Source: Bradyrhizobium sp. CCH5-F6 (GTDB lineage Bacteria > Pseudomonadota > Alphaproteobacteria > Rhizobiales > Xanthobacteraceae). Taken from it: 30,021 nucleotides of DNA. The notes beneath the pieces are model-generated. The model searched no databases, was not told where the DNA came from, and saw nothing but the letters and a program-made list of their open reading frames with translations. The stretch is taken from positions 1 to 30,021 of the forward strand of contig NZ_LSIC01000210.1 in NCBI RefSeq assembly GCF_001556045.1, read 5' to 3'. This document shows, one piece after another, positions 1 to 7,665 of the stretch; within the stretch, counting starts at the first letter, position 1, and every line of letters begins with the position of its first letter. Made by a program: the position numbers and the translations under genes.

Positions 1-218
1 ACCGTGGCTTGCTGCGGCGCCTGCTGACCCGGGCTCGTCTCGTTCTTCTTGGCCTTCTTGGGCTTGCTTTGGCCGGTGTTGTCGTAGACCCCGGGGATCT
101 GCACCGTGCCGCGGTCCGGATCAATGCGGATGGTGCGCCCGCCGTATTCGAACGTGTACTGCGCCTGAGCGGCGGTGCTCGCCAAAAGGAATGCGGCCGT
201 GGCCAACAGCTTCCTCAT
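1..218 (-). CDS. Small exported protein, C-terminus beyond the window edge
   Basis: The minus-strand reading frame opens at ATG 218-216 and is still open at base 1, so only the first 72 codons are visible. The protein starts MRKLLATAAFLLASTAAQAQ, a clear Sec signal peptide with likely cleavage after AQA. The mature part contains YTFEYGGRTIRIDPDRGTV, then a lysine-rich stretch (KPKKAKKNE) and a Gln/Pro/Ala-rich stretch. A ribosome binding site AGGAGA lies at 224-229, 5 bases before the start. I do not recognise a family. The composition is that of a small periplasmic or secreted protein common in Bradyrhizobium. A perfect CRP/FNR-like palindrome lies 62 bp upstream and may control it. The gene is certain as a coding region; its function is unknown. 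Confidence 0.8.
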   Translation of the reverse strand, partial: MRKLLATAAFLLASTAAQAQYTFEYGGRTIRIDPDRGTVQIPGVYDNTGQSKPKKAKKNETSPGQQAPQQAT

Positions 219-279
219 TTCCGTCTCCTGAAACAGGTGGTCCCCGCACCGACGCTTACGCGCCGGCTCGCTCGCAAAA

Positions 280-295
280 AGTGATCTAGATCACT
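280..295. promoter_or_regulatory. CRP/FNR-family operator-like palindrome
   Basis: AGTGATCTAGATCACT is a perfect 16-bp palindrome. Its core GTGA-N6-TCAC matches the CRP half-site arrangement, and its GAT-CTAG-ATC centre resembles FNR/FixK boxes (TTGAT-N4-ATCAA) apart from the outer bases. It lies 62 bp upstream of the minus-strand exported-protein gene and 222 bp upstream of the DUF1993 gene, in a 299-bp gap between divergent genes. The nearer gene is the likelier target. The site is seen directly; regulation is inferred. Confidence 0.5.
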
Positions 296-517
296 GTCGT
301 TGGTATGAGTCGTCTTCCAGCGGTTCCCGGTTCAATAGCCCCCGAGCCGGTCCAAAGTTTGGCCGTGGCAAGCGACAGGAGGACGCGGCCAGAGCCTGTC
401 CGTCCCGGGAGCCCTCTCTTCTCCACCCTTGTGCGAGCTGTCATTGTGTAGCTCTTCGGATTTGGATTTAGACCAGATGCCCGTCCCCTGGCGAGGCGAA
501 TTGAAGGGACTTTCAAG

Positions 518-1027
518 GTGACGATCTCGATGTACGAGGCCTCGGTCGGCCTCTTCGTGCCCTATTTGCGCAACCTGTCCGCGCTGCTCGACAAGGGCGT
601 TGCCTATGCGGATGCCCGCAAATTCAATCCGGCGGTTCTGCTCGGCATGCGCCTTGCGCCGAATATGTACGATCTGGCGCAGCAGGTCGGCGAAGCCTGC
701 CGCCATGCGGTGGTCGCCCCGGCCTTGCTGGCGCAGTGCGAGCCGGTGGCGCTGCCGGCGCTGGAGCACGACATGGCCGGGCTTCAGGCGCGCATCGCAA
801 CGTCGATCGAGTTCATCGAAAGCCTGCCCCGCGCGGAGATCGATGCGGCTGCGGAACGGAATGTCTTCTTCAGGCTGAAGAACGGCACCGAGCTGCCCTT
901 CACCGGGCGGACGCTGCTGCTGACGTTCAGCGTCCCGCAGTTCTTCTTTCACGTCACCACGGCCTACGACCTGTTGCGGCACGCCGGCGTCGAGCTGGTG
1001 AAGAAGGATTATCTCGGGAGGAAGTAG
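518..1027 (+). CDS. DUF1993 domain-containing protein
   Basis: The 169-residue product matches the DUF1993 family along its whole length. It has the family's N-terminal SMYEASVGLFVPYLRNLS segment, a central LAPNMYDLAQQV helix and a C-terminal VPQFFFHVTTAYDLLRHAGV segment. No signal peptide or membrane segment is visible, so it is probably cytoplasmic. The family is small, widespread in proteobacteria and of unknown function; its helical build recalls DinB-like bundles, but that is inference. The start is taken as GTG 518, giving the family-typical beginning M-T-I-S-M-Y; an ATG at 530 is an alternative. The gene stands alone, followed 16 bp downstream by a perfect hairpin, and its right neighbour is on the other strand. 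Confidence 0.85.
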   Translation: MTISMYEASVGLFVPYLRNLSALLDKGVAYADARKFNPAVLLGMRLAPNMYDLAQQVGEACRHAVVAPALLAQCEPVALPALEHDMAGLQARIATSIEFIESLPRAEIDAAAERNVFFRLKNGTELPFTGRTLLLTFSVPQFFFHVTTAYDLLRHAGVELVKKDYLGRK

Positions 1028-1042
1028 TTGGCGGGCTTGGTA

Positions 1043-1071
1043 TACACCTCTCCCCGACGGGGAGAGGTGTA
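1043..1071. repeat. Perfect hairpin, possible terminator or palindromic repeat
   Basis: The 13-base arm TACACCTCTCCCC (1043-1055) is followed by GAC and the exact reverse complement (1059-1071). It lies between convergent genes, 16 bp after the DUF1993 stop and 21 bp after the stop of the minus-strand gene at 1092. There is no U-tract. The CCTCTCCCC arm is typical of dispersed intergenic palindromes in Bradyrhizobium genomes (from memory). It could serve as a bidirectional terminator. Confidence 0.6.
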
Positions 1072-1091
1072 CGGCGACATCCGGTGAAGCT

Positions 1092-1589
1092 TTACGCTTC
1101 GCCCTTGCGCTCGTATTCGGCGAGCGAGCTTCGGCCGGCGATCTCGCTGCGCAGCTCTTCGAAGCGACGATGTGACTCGTCCTCGCGCTCATCGACGAAG
1201 CGCACGGCGGCCTCGCTCGTCATCGGGCCGCTGACCACGGGGGCGGATTGCTCGCCGATGGTCTCGTGGACGTAGAACTGGCCGTCGTCGTCGCGGTGGA
1301 CCGTCCATTTGAGGCGGATCGCAACCATCGGGCCGGGGCCAACCTTGCTGTAGCCGTCCGCATCGGTGTGCTCCGGCACCAGCGGCTGCTCATCGACCAT
1401 TGGATGCTCGTCGACTGCATGATGCTCTTCGACCGCATGATGCTCGTCGACGGACGGCTGCTCACCGACGACCACGATCTCGGTCTCCCGGATGGTCTCG
1501 GTCTCGCGAACGACGAGGACGGGCTCGGGGTGCTCCAGGATGCTGGCAATGGTCGCAAGCGCGTGGTCCGTCGGGTCGATCTCTGACAA
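1092..1589 (-). CDS. Hypothetical protein with His/Glu hexapeptide repeats
   Basis: I do not recognise a family. The product (165 residues from the chosen start) is strongly acidic. Its distinctive feature is a tandem hexapeptide array: GEQPSV, DEHHAV, EEHHAV, DEHPMV, DEQPLV, a consensus of (D/E)-E-(H/Q)-(H/P)-x-V, encoded at 1377-1466. Before it stands a second short repeat, RETETI-RETEIV. The C-terminal half (GPGPMVAIRLKWTVHRDDDG onward) looks like a small folded beta domain followed by a charged helix. No signal peptide is present. The frame extends to TTG 1604, but GGAGG at 1598-1602 lies 8 bases before TTG 1589, so 1589 is the better-supported start. Clustered His and Glu could bind metal; this is inference. 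Confidence 0.65.
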   Translation of the reverse strand: MSEIDPTDHALATIASILEHPEPVLVVRETETIRETEIVVVGEQPSVDEHHAVEEHHAVDEHPMVDEQPLVPEHTDADGYSKVGPGPMVAIRLKWTVHRDDDGQFYVHETIGEQSAPVVSGPMTSEAAVRFVDEREDESHRRFEELRSEIAGRSSLAEYERKGEA

Positions 1590-1724
1590 GGGTTCATCCT
1601 CCAACTCGACGCGGCCGGCCAGACTGTCCCACTGCCGCCGCGGCTGGTCTCATTACGCGCGCTTGATTAAGGCTGAGTTGGGGCTCGATCTGCACCAAAA
1701 TGGGACGCTTTCTGGCGGTCCGAA

Positions 1725-1747
1725 GGCGGGCGCACCCGGCGCCCGCC
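1725..1747 (-). terminator. Hairpin at the end of the sugar ABC operon
   Basis: The arms GGCGGGCGC (1725-1733) and GCGCCCGCC (1739-1747) enclose a 5-base loop. The hairpin lies 11 bp beyond the stop of the dehydrogenase gene on the minus strand. No strong U-run follows, so termination strength is uncertain. Confidence 0.5.
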
Positions 1748-1758
1748 AGGAATTCGGC

Positions 1759-2748
1759 TCAGCCCAGCACGTCCTGATTGATCACGTTCTGCCGGATGGG
1801 ATCGCCGTCCAGGACACTCAGGATGTTGCGCGCGGTCTGCTCGCTCATGCGCTGGACGGACTCGACCGTCACGCCGGCGACATGCGGGGCGATAATGACG
1901 TTGGGGAGCGCGAACAGCGCGTTGCTGACCGGCGGCGGCTCCACCTCGAACACGTCGATGCCCGCGCCGGCGAGCTTGCCGGAGACCAGGGCATCGTACA
2001 GCGCAGCCTCCTTCACGATCCCGCCGCGCGCGGTGTTGATGAGGTAGGATCTCGGCTTCATCCGGCCGATCCGCGCCGCGTCGAACAGGCCGACCGTTTC
2101 GGGCGTCTTCGGGCAGTGGATGGTGACGAAGTCGGCGCTCGGCAGCGCGGCGTCGAGGTCGGTAACGGGCTCGCAGCCCGCCGCCTTGATGTCAGCAATG
2201 GGCTTGTAGGGATCGTAGACCTGGACGTTCATTTCGAATGCCAGGCAGCGCTTGGCGGTGCGACTGCCGATGCGGCCGAAGCCGATGATCAGCACGGTCT
2301 TGCCGTAGAGATCGAACGGCAGCATGCCGAGCCGGTCGGCCCATTTGCCGTCCTTGACGCAGGCGTGCATCTCCTGCGCGCGCTTGGCCAGCGTCAGCAT
2401 CATGAACAACGCCGCTTCCGCGACCGAGGGCGAGTTCGCGCTGCCGGCGACCATCAGCGGCACCTTGCGGCGGGAGAGGGCGGGCACATCGACCGCGTCG
2501 TAGCCGACGCCGATCCGGGTCACCACCTTCATGTCCCTGGCGGCTTCGAGCTCGGTCTCGCCGAAGGCGGTGGCGCCGAGGGCCACGCCGTGGACGGGGG
2601 CATGGCTCTTCAGCAAGGCCTCGAAGTCCTTCGCCGAGATCAGGTTCGCGAACTCGACGAGCTCGATATCGTCCCGCTGGGTGAGGAGGGCGCGTGCCCC
2701 TTGCGACAAAGTTTGTGTAACGAAAATCTTCTTCTTGTTGGTCGTCAT
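1759..2748 (-). CDS. D-2-hydroxyacid dehydrogenase (NAD-dependent)
   Basis: The 329-residue product is a D-isomer-specific 2-hydroxyacid dehydrogenase, a family that interconverts 2-keto acids and D-2-hydroxy acids in the cytoplasm. The nucleotide-binding motif GFGRIG is at residues 156-161, followed by the acidic residue D179 that favours NAD over NADP. The catalytic set is present: R241 in NTARGG, E270 in FEVEP and H289 in APHVAG. The segment VTRIGVGYDAVDVPAL is typical of the phosphoglycerate dehydrogenase/glyoxylate reductase branch. There is no C-terminal ACT domain, so SerA-type serine synthesis is less likely. It is the last gene of the sugar transporter operon, 33 bp after the ATPase gene, and probably acts on the imported substrate or its product. 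GAGGAG lies only 2 bases before the ATG, unusually close. Confidence 0.88.
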   Translation of the reverse strand: MTTNKKKIFVTQTLSQGARALLTQRDDIELVEFANLISAKDFEALLKSHAPVHGVALGATAFGETELEAARDMKVVTRIGVGYDAVDVPALSRRKVPLMVAGSANSPSVAEAALFMMLTLAKRAQEMHACVKDGKWADRLGMLPFDLYGKTVLIIGFGRIGSRTAKRCLAFEMNVQVYDPYKPIADIKAAGCEPVTDLDAALPSADFVTIHCPKTPETVGLFDAARIGRMKPRSYLINTARGGIVKEAALYDALVSGKLAGAGIDVFEVEPPPVSNALFALPNVIIAPHVAGVTVESVQRMSEQTARNILSVLDGDPIRQNVINQDVLG

Positions 2749-2781
2749 CGCTCCTCTGCCTGCGTTTCTTGGATCGCGGCG

Positions 2782-3882
2782 TCACAGCACGACGCCGGTT
2801 TCCTCGTTTAGCAGGTGCATGTTGTTGAGGTCCATCGCCAAACGCATGGGAGCCCCGTCCTTGGCGCCGGCATTGGGATTGACGCGGCCGCAGACCGGCG
2901 TGCCGTCGAGCCCGAAATAGACCAGCGTCTCCATCCCCATCGGTTCGGTGACGTCGAGCACGGTGTCGAAGGTCTCGACGCCGGGCTCGAGATGGGCGTT
3001 CGACTCGGTGAGATGCTCGGGCCGCAGGCCGAGCAGCAGCTTCTCGGTGCGCGGCAGCGCGTTGTAACGCGCGGCGCGGGCCGGCGGCAGCGGGAAGGCG
3101 ATTCGGTCGGTGAGGCGGATTTGAAGCGTGCCGCCGACATCCTCGAGCCGGCACGGGATGAAGTTCATCGCCGGCGAGCCGATGAAGCCCGCGACGAAGC
3201 GCGTCGCCGGCTTGTGGTAGAGCTCGTTCGGCGTGCCGATCTGCTCGATGCGCCCCTTGTTCATCACCACCACGCGATCGGCCAGCGTCATCGCCTCGAC
3301 CTGGTCGTGGGTGACGTAGACCGTGGTGGTGCGCACCTTCTGGTGCACCTTCTTGATCTCGATCCGCATCTGAACGCGCAGCTTGGCATCGAGATTCGAG
3401 AGCGGCTCGTCGAACAGGAACACCTTCGGATTGCGCACGATGGCCCGGCCCATCGCGACGCGCTGGCGCTGGCCGCCGGAGAGCTGCTTCGGCTTGCGGT
3501 CGATCAGGTCGGTGATGTCGAGGAGGCGGGCGGCTTCCGTCACCCGGGCCTTGATCTCGGCCTTCGGATAGTGCTTCAGGCGCAGTCCGAACGACATGTT
3601 CTCGGCCACCGTCATATGCGGATAGAGCGCGTAGTTCTGGAACACCATCGCGATGTCGCGGTCCTTCGGCGGGACGTCGTTGACGATGTCGCCGCCGATC
3701 ATGATGTCGCCGTCGCTGATGTCCTCAAGCCCTGCGATCATGCGCAGCGTGGTCGACTTGCCGCAGCCGGACGGGCCGACCAGCACGATGAACTCATGGT
3801 CGGCGATGTCGAGGTCGATGCCGCGCACGGCTTCCACATCGTCGTAACGCTTGACTACCTTCCGCAGAGCAACCTCAGCCAT
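2782..3882 (-). CDS. Carbohydrate ABC transporter ATPase, MalK/UgpC type
   Basis: The 366-residue product is the ATP-hydrolysing subunit of a CUT1-type sugar importer. Visible motifs are Walker A GPSGCGKST (residues 36-44), the Q-loop at Q82, the signature LSGGQ (134-138), Walker B FLFDEP (155-160) and the switch histidine H192 in VTHDQ. From about residue 235 the protein carries the TOBE/OB regulatory extension typical of MalK, UgpC and MsmK, and its length agrees. Its start lies 6 bp after the stop of the second permease gene, and it is followed by the dehydrogenase gene. The subunit sits on the inner face of the membrane as a homodimer docked to the two permeases. The substrate cannot be told from the ATPase. 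Confidence 0.95.
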   Translation of the reverse strand: MAEVALRKVVKRYDDVEAVRGIDLDIADHEFIVLVGPSGCGKSTTLRMIAGLEDISDGDIMIGGDIVNDVPPKDRDIAMVFQNYALYPHMTVAENMSFGLRLKHYPKAEIKARVTEAARLLDITDLIDRKPKQLSGGQRQRVAMGRAIVRNPKVFLFDEPLSNLDAKLRVQMRIEIKKVHQKVRTTTVYVTHDQVEAMTLADRVVVMNKGRIEQIGTPNELYHKPATRFVAGFIGSPAMNFIPCRLEDVGGTLQIRLTDRIAFPLPPARAARYNALPRTEKLLLGLRPEHLTESNAHLEPGVETFDTVLDVTEPMGMETLVYFGLDGTPVCGRVNPNAGAKDGAPMRLAMDLNNMHLLNEETGVVL

Positions 3883-3888
3883 GAGTCA

Positions 3889-4800
3889 TCAACCCTTTGT
3901 CGCGCCGGCGGTCAGGCCGGCAATGTAATAGTCCATCAGGAACGCGTAGATGATCAGCGGCGGCGCCGCGCCGAGCAGTGCGCCGGTCATGATCTGTCCC
4001 CAGTTGAAGACGTCGCCCTTGATCAGCGTGGTGGTGATGCCGACCGGGAGCACGAGCTGATCGACCGATGTGGTGAACACCAGGGGATAGAGGAATTGCG
4101 CCCAGGACACCGTGAACGCGAAGATGGTCGCAGCGATCAGCCCGGGCAGCGCGACGGGAATGAATATCCGCGTCAGGGTCTGCAGCCAGGAGGCGCCGTC
4201 GATGAGGGCTGCCTCATCGAGCTCCTTCGGGATCGAGGCGAAATAGCCGATCATGATCCAGGTGCAGAACGGCACGGTCAGCGTCGGATAGATGAACAGC
4301 AGCACGTACCATCTGTTGAGCAGCGTGATGCCGGTCAGGTCCTGGACCACCGCGAGCATCTTGAACAGCGGAATGAAGAGGAGGCTGTCCGGAATGAGAT
4401 AGGTGAGGAACACGCCGGTCGCGAGCGTGGTCGAGCCCCAGAACTTCATCCGCGCCAGCGCGAACGCCGCGGGAATGCTGATCAGCATGGTGACCATCAC
4501 GACCACGATGGAGACGATGGCGGAATTCCAGAAGAAGCGAAGAAACTGGTTGGAGGTCAGAAGGTCGACGTAGTTCGACAGGGTGGGACTGAACACCCAC
4601 CAAGGATTGGTCGCCGCCGAAATCTCCGCGCTGCTCTTGAGCGAGGTGATCAGCATGTAGATCGGCGGGGTCAGCGAGAAGATCGCGAACAGCACCAGGA
4701 AGAAGTAGGACCAGCGGAGCGCCCAGGCGCGATCCCGGCTCATGCTCCGGTACTTGACCTTCCGCGTGGGGCCGCCTTTGTCGATTGCGAGCGTGCTCAT
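3889..4800 (-). CDS. Carbohydrate ABC transporter permease, MalG type
   Basis: The 303-residue inner-membrane protein has about six transmembrane segments, the first at residues 31-52 (SYFFLVLFAIFSLTPPIYML). The EAA cytoplasmic loop that contacts the ATPase is DEAALIDGASWLQTLTRIFI (195-214), characteristic of MalG-like CUT1 permeases. The frame stays open far upstream, but ATG 4800 is chosen because it gives the family-typical short N-terminus and overlaps the upstream permease's stop codon by one base (TGATG). That arrangement implies translational coupling and equal production of the two channel halves. The ATPase gene follows 6 bp after the stop. Confidence 0.93.
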   Translation of the reverse strand: MSTLAIDKGGPTRKVKYRSMSRDRAWALRWSYFFLVLFAIFSLTPPIYMLITSLKSSAEISAATNPWWVFSPTLSNYVDLLTSNQFLRFFWNSAIVSIVVVMVTMLISIPAAFALARMKFWGSTTLATGVFLTYLIPDSLLFIPLFKMLAVVQDLTGITLLNRWYVLLFIYPTLTVPFCTWIMIGYFASIPKELDEAALIDGASWLQTLTRIFIPVALPGLIAATIFAFTVSWAQFLYPLVFTTSVDQLVLPVGITTTLIKGDVFNWGQIMTGALLGAAPPLIIYAFLMDYYIAGLTAGATKG

Positions 4801-5738
4801 CAGGCTTCGTTCCCACGTTTGCTGACGTCGCGCAGGATGAAGATCGCGGCGACTGCGAGGATTGGCACCATGAACAGCGAGACGCACGCCCCGAGCGGAA
4901 TGTCGCTGCTTTGAATGCCGACCTGGAACGCCCAGGTGGCGAAGATATGCGTGGAATCCAGCGGACCACCCGAGGTCAGGATGCGCACGATGTCGAAATT
5001 GGCGAAAGTCACGATCAGCGAGAACAGTGTCGTGATGGCGATGATGTTGCGCATCATCGGCAGCGTGATGTGCCAGATCTTCTGCCACCAATTGGCGCCG
5101 TCGATGGCTGCGGCCTCGTAGAGCTGGTCCGGCACCGATTTCAGCGCCGCCAGGTACATGATCATGAAGAATGGTGCGCCATACCAGACGTTGACGAGAA
5201 TGACCGAGAAGCGCGCCCAGAAGGTGTCGCCAAGCCAGGGGATCGGGCCGATGCCGAAGAAGGACAGCGTGTAGTTGAAGGCGCTGTAGGAGGGGTCGAA
5301 CAGCCAGAGCCAGGCCAGCGTGCTCATCGCCGGCGGGATGACCCAGGGCACGAGCAGCATGCCGCGCCACTTGCGCTGCCCCTTGGCCGGCAGGTTGTGG
5401 ACGAAATGAGCGACGATGAAGCCCAGCAGCGCCTTGAAGAACACGGCGGTGATGGCGAAGATGCAGGATTGCCTCACCACCATCCAGAACGTGTCGCGCT
5501 TGAACAGGAAAGTGAAATTGGCGTAGCCGACGAATTTCTGCATCGACTTGTTCAGCGTCGCGAGGTGCACGGAATAGAAGGCTGGATAGAGCACCAGCAG
5601 CGCGATCAGAATAATCAGCGGAAGCGTCAGAAAGAACGCCACCGTCGACTTCCGCCTCAGCGCATTGTGCAAGCTTGTGCGTTTGCGCGGAGTCGCGGCG
5701 CGGACGGAGCGACCCTGCTCAACGACGACATCGGCCAT
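4800..5738 (-). CDS. Carbohydrate ABC transporter permease, MalF type
   Basis: The 312-residue inner-membrane protein is the MalF-like partner of the next gene. A basic cytoplasmic N-terminus precedes the first transmembrane segment (residues 32-55). The EAA loop is YEAAAIDGANWWQKIWHITL (207-226), and the stretch PWVIPPAMSTLAWLWLF (131-147) is typical of sugar permeases. ATG 5738 is preferred because upstream in-frame codons are Pro/Arg-rich and unlike a family N-terminus. The stop overlaps the downstream start by one base. A strong hairpin lies between this gene and the binding-protein gene, which would let the binding protein be made in excess. Confidence 0.92.
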   Translation of the reverse strand: MADVVVEQGRSVRAATPRKRTSLHNALRRKSTVAFFLTLPLIILIALLVLYPAFYSVHLATLNKSMQKFVGYANFTFLFKRDTFWMVVRQSCIFAITAVFFKALLGFIVAHFVHNLPAKGQRKWRGMLLVPWVIPPAMSTLAWLWLFDPSYSAFNYTLSFFGIGPIPWLGDTFWARFSVILVNVWYGAPFFMIMYLAALKSVPDQLYEAAAIDGANWWQKIWHITLPMMRNIIAITTLFSLIVTFANFDIVRILTSGGPLDSTHIFATWAFQVGIQSSDIPLGACVSLFMVPILAVAAIFILRDVSKRGNEA

Positions 5739-5767
5739 GGTCAAACTTTCTGATGGAAGGTTCAACG

Positions 5768-5796
5768 GGGAAGCCGGCCGCATCGGTCGGCTTCCC
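5768..5796 (-). promoter_or_regulatory. Intercistronic hairpin between binding-protein and permease genes
   Basis: GGGAAGCCGGCCG (5768-5780) faces CGGTCGGCTTCCC (5784-5796) across a CAT loop, giving 12 of 13 pairs. A second hairpin, TCACGCG-CGAA-CGCGTGA (5833-5850), stands between it and the binding-protein stop. Structures here in binding-protein-dependent operons such as malE-malF partially terminate or protect the upstream mRNA, raising binding protein over permease. The hairpins are seen; the role is by analogy. Confidence 0.5.
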
Positions 5797-5870
5797 ACGA
5801 CAAGGGATGGAAAGGGCGGAGTCGCCGGCGGCTCACGCGCGAACGCGTGAACCGCAATGAGCACCCGGCA

Positions 5871-7211
5871 TCAGCTCCGCATGAAGCCTTCGCACTCGCC
5901 CTCGGCCCAGGCGAGCGCCTGCTCCATCGTCTCGCCGCGCGCATAGCGTAGCGCCAGCTTGGTCAGCGTAGCCTGACTGTAGATCTGCTGTGCAATCTTC
6001 GGCGGCGCCGGCGAGGCCGCGATCGACATCGTTTGGCGGCCATGCGGGTCGGGATAGCTGTAGAGCGTGCCCTTCGGCGGCCCTTCCTCGGCCCACGTCT
6101 TCAGCTTTGTCATGTTCGCGAAGGCCGGGAGGTCGTAGCCGCCGCTCGCCGCGACGAACTTTTCGATCGAGGACGGTTGCGACAGATGAGTCAGCAGGCT
6201 CTTGGCGGCTTCCTTGTTCTTGCCGAAGGCCCAGACGCCCCAGAAATAGGGCAGGAACGGTGCGAAGCGGCCCTTCGGACCGGCCGGCATGCCGTGCGTC
6301 CAACATTGTTCGGCGACCTGTGGTGCGTCGCGTTTGGCAACGGCCCACGAGCTCGGCGGATTCAGGATCAGTGCACCGCGGCCCGAGATCAGCCATTTGT
6401 TGTTGGAGGCGTCGTCCCAGGAGGCGGCGTCCGCCGGAAGCACCGCGATCAGCTTCTTGTAGAATTCGAGAGCCTGGCGCACGGCGTCGGTCTTCACGGT
6501 GATGTCGCCCTTGGCGTTCACGAGCTCGGCGCCGAATGACTGGAAGATCGCGCCGGCGGTATCGACGCTGTCGGTTGTCTCGCCGAGGCCGATCCCGAAC
6601 GGGAAGCCAGCCTTGTTGCAGGCTTCGGCGGCCTTGAGAAAGACGTCGGTCGTCCAGTTCTCGTCCTTGGGTGTGCTGCCCGCCGGATACATCTCCTGGA
6701 CGTCGATCCCGGCGTGCTTCTTCATGAGGTCGATGCGCGAGCAGGGGCCCTTGATCTGGCTGCCGACGGTGGCAGGGACGGCAAGCCACTTACCGCCGGC
6801 CTGACCGAGATATTTGGTCGTGCCGTTCACCTCGCCGTTTTGCTTGATGATCGGCCCCATGATGTCGGTGACCGGCTCGAGCTGGTCCGCATAGGCATGC
6901 GGCCACCAGGTCGGCATCTGCAGAATGTCGTGGCCGGATTTCGCCTGCGCTTCGGCCGCGACGGTCAGTTCGAGCTTCTTGTTGTTGCTGGTGATGTAGT
7001 CGATCGAGACCTCGACCTTCTCCTTCGCCGCCCATTCATTGACGAGGTCGGTCGAGGCCTTGTTCGCGCCCGGCACCCAATGGTCCCAGAAGCCGATCGA
7101 GAGTTTGCCGGCGGCGTAAGCGCCCCGGACATACGGCGCTGAGATCAGCGCCGCGGAGGACATTGCAGTGGCAGCCACAAATTGACGTCGCGTCAGTGTC
7201 TTGCGTGACAT
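5871..7211 (-). CDS. Tat-exported sugar ABC transporter substrate-binding protein
   Basis: The 446-residue product is a family 1 (CUT1) extracellular solute-binding protein that would capture the substrate in the periplasm. The N-terminus MSRKTLTRRQFVAATAMSSA carries a twin-arginine motif (R8-R9) followed by a hydrophobic stretch and likely cleavage near AYA-AG, so it should be exported folded by the Tat system. The mature part has the family's LSIGFWDHWVPGANKA and HDILQMPTWWPHAYADQLEP segments, and aromatic residues typical of sugar pockets. AGGAAA lies about 7 bases before ATG 7211. An in-frame extension to 7322 lacks signal features. It is the first gene of the five-gene operon, with a 454-bp upstream gap holding operator-like palindromes. 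The substrate is unknown; a sugar, polyol or sugar acid is likely. Confidence 0.92.
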   Translation of the reverse strand: MSRKTLTRRQFVAATAMSSAALISAPYVRGAYAAGKLSIGFWDHWVPGANKASTDLVNEWAAKEKVEVSIDYITSNNKKLELTVAAEAQAKSGHDILQMPTWWPHAYADQLEPVTDIMGPIIKQNGEVNGTTKYLGQAGGKWLAVPATVGSQIKGPCSRIDLMKKHAGIDVQEMYPAGSTPKDENWTTDVFLKAAEACNKAGFPFGIGLGETTDSVDTAGAIFQSFGAELVNAKGDITVKTDAVRQALEFYKKLIAVLPADAASWDDASNNKWLISGRGALILNPPSSWAVAKRDAPQVAEQCWTHGMPAGPKGRFAPFLPYFWGVWAFGKNKEAAKSLLTHLSQPSSIEKFVAASGGYDLPAFANMTKLKTWAEEGPPKGTLYSYPDPHGRQTMSIAASPAPPKIAQQIYSQATLTKLALRYARGETMEQALAWAEGECEGFMRS

Positions 7212-7341
7212 CTCGTTTCCTCGCCTGGGTGTTGTTGTTGGAGTTTCCTCTGACAGAGTCTCTTTTGGTTCTGTTCGATTTTCTTGTTGTTGCCGTCGGC
7301 TGGCGAGAGCAATTTCAAGCAAGCCGCAGCAAATTGGTAGC

Positions 7342-7364
7342 GCGATCAGATCATGATTGATCGC
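7342..7364. promoter_or_regulatory. Operator-like inverted repeat upstream of the sugar ABC operon
   Basis: GCGATCA (7342-7348) and TGATCGC (7358-7364) are perfect arms around a 9-base spacer that itself contains most of the palindrome ATCATGAT. The site lies 131 bp upstream of the binding-protein start. The remaining gap (7212-7665) also holds CGTGACTCACG (7423-7433) and a CGACGC/GCGTCG pair (7452-7471). I see no other coding or RNA gene in this gap. No regulator gene is adjacent, so the binding protein is unknown. Confidence 0.4.
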
Positions 7365-7665
7365 ATCTGTCGAGAAAGCCGAACAACTCCGCGTCTAAAA
7401 CTAACGTGGTGTCCGGAAAGGCCGTGACTCACGTGGAGCGCTCGGTTTTTGCGACGCACACTCGCGCGTCGTTCGGTCTGAGACGATCCGTGCGCATTTG
7501 CGCCGCAGTTTCGAATAAGCCTGCATAACCGCTTCGCTTGAAAGACTTTTCGGGCGTGGACAGCAATCGGCAGCGTATGGACCTCGCAGCGGCGGAAACG
7601 ATAGAGTCGCAGCTGGCGGGTGACGCCCACCCGATCAGCCAGTCGGATTGACGATGGAGACGAAA

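Noticed and set aside
9..284. Plus-strand frame of 91 codons with a hydrophobic start.
   Set aside because: It is antisense to the minus-strand exported-protein gene, which has a proper signal peptide and ribosome binding site.
2815..4914. Plus-strand open frame of 699 codons.
   Set aside because: It lies opposite three well-recognised ABC transporter genes. Its product is rich in Arg, His, Asp and Gly with no family resemblance, as expected of antisense frames in high-GC DNA.
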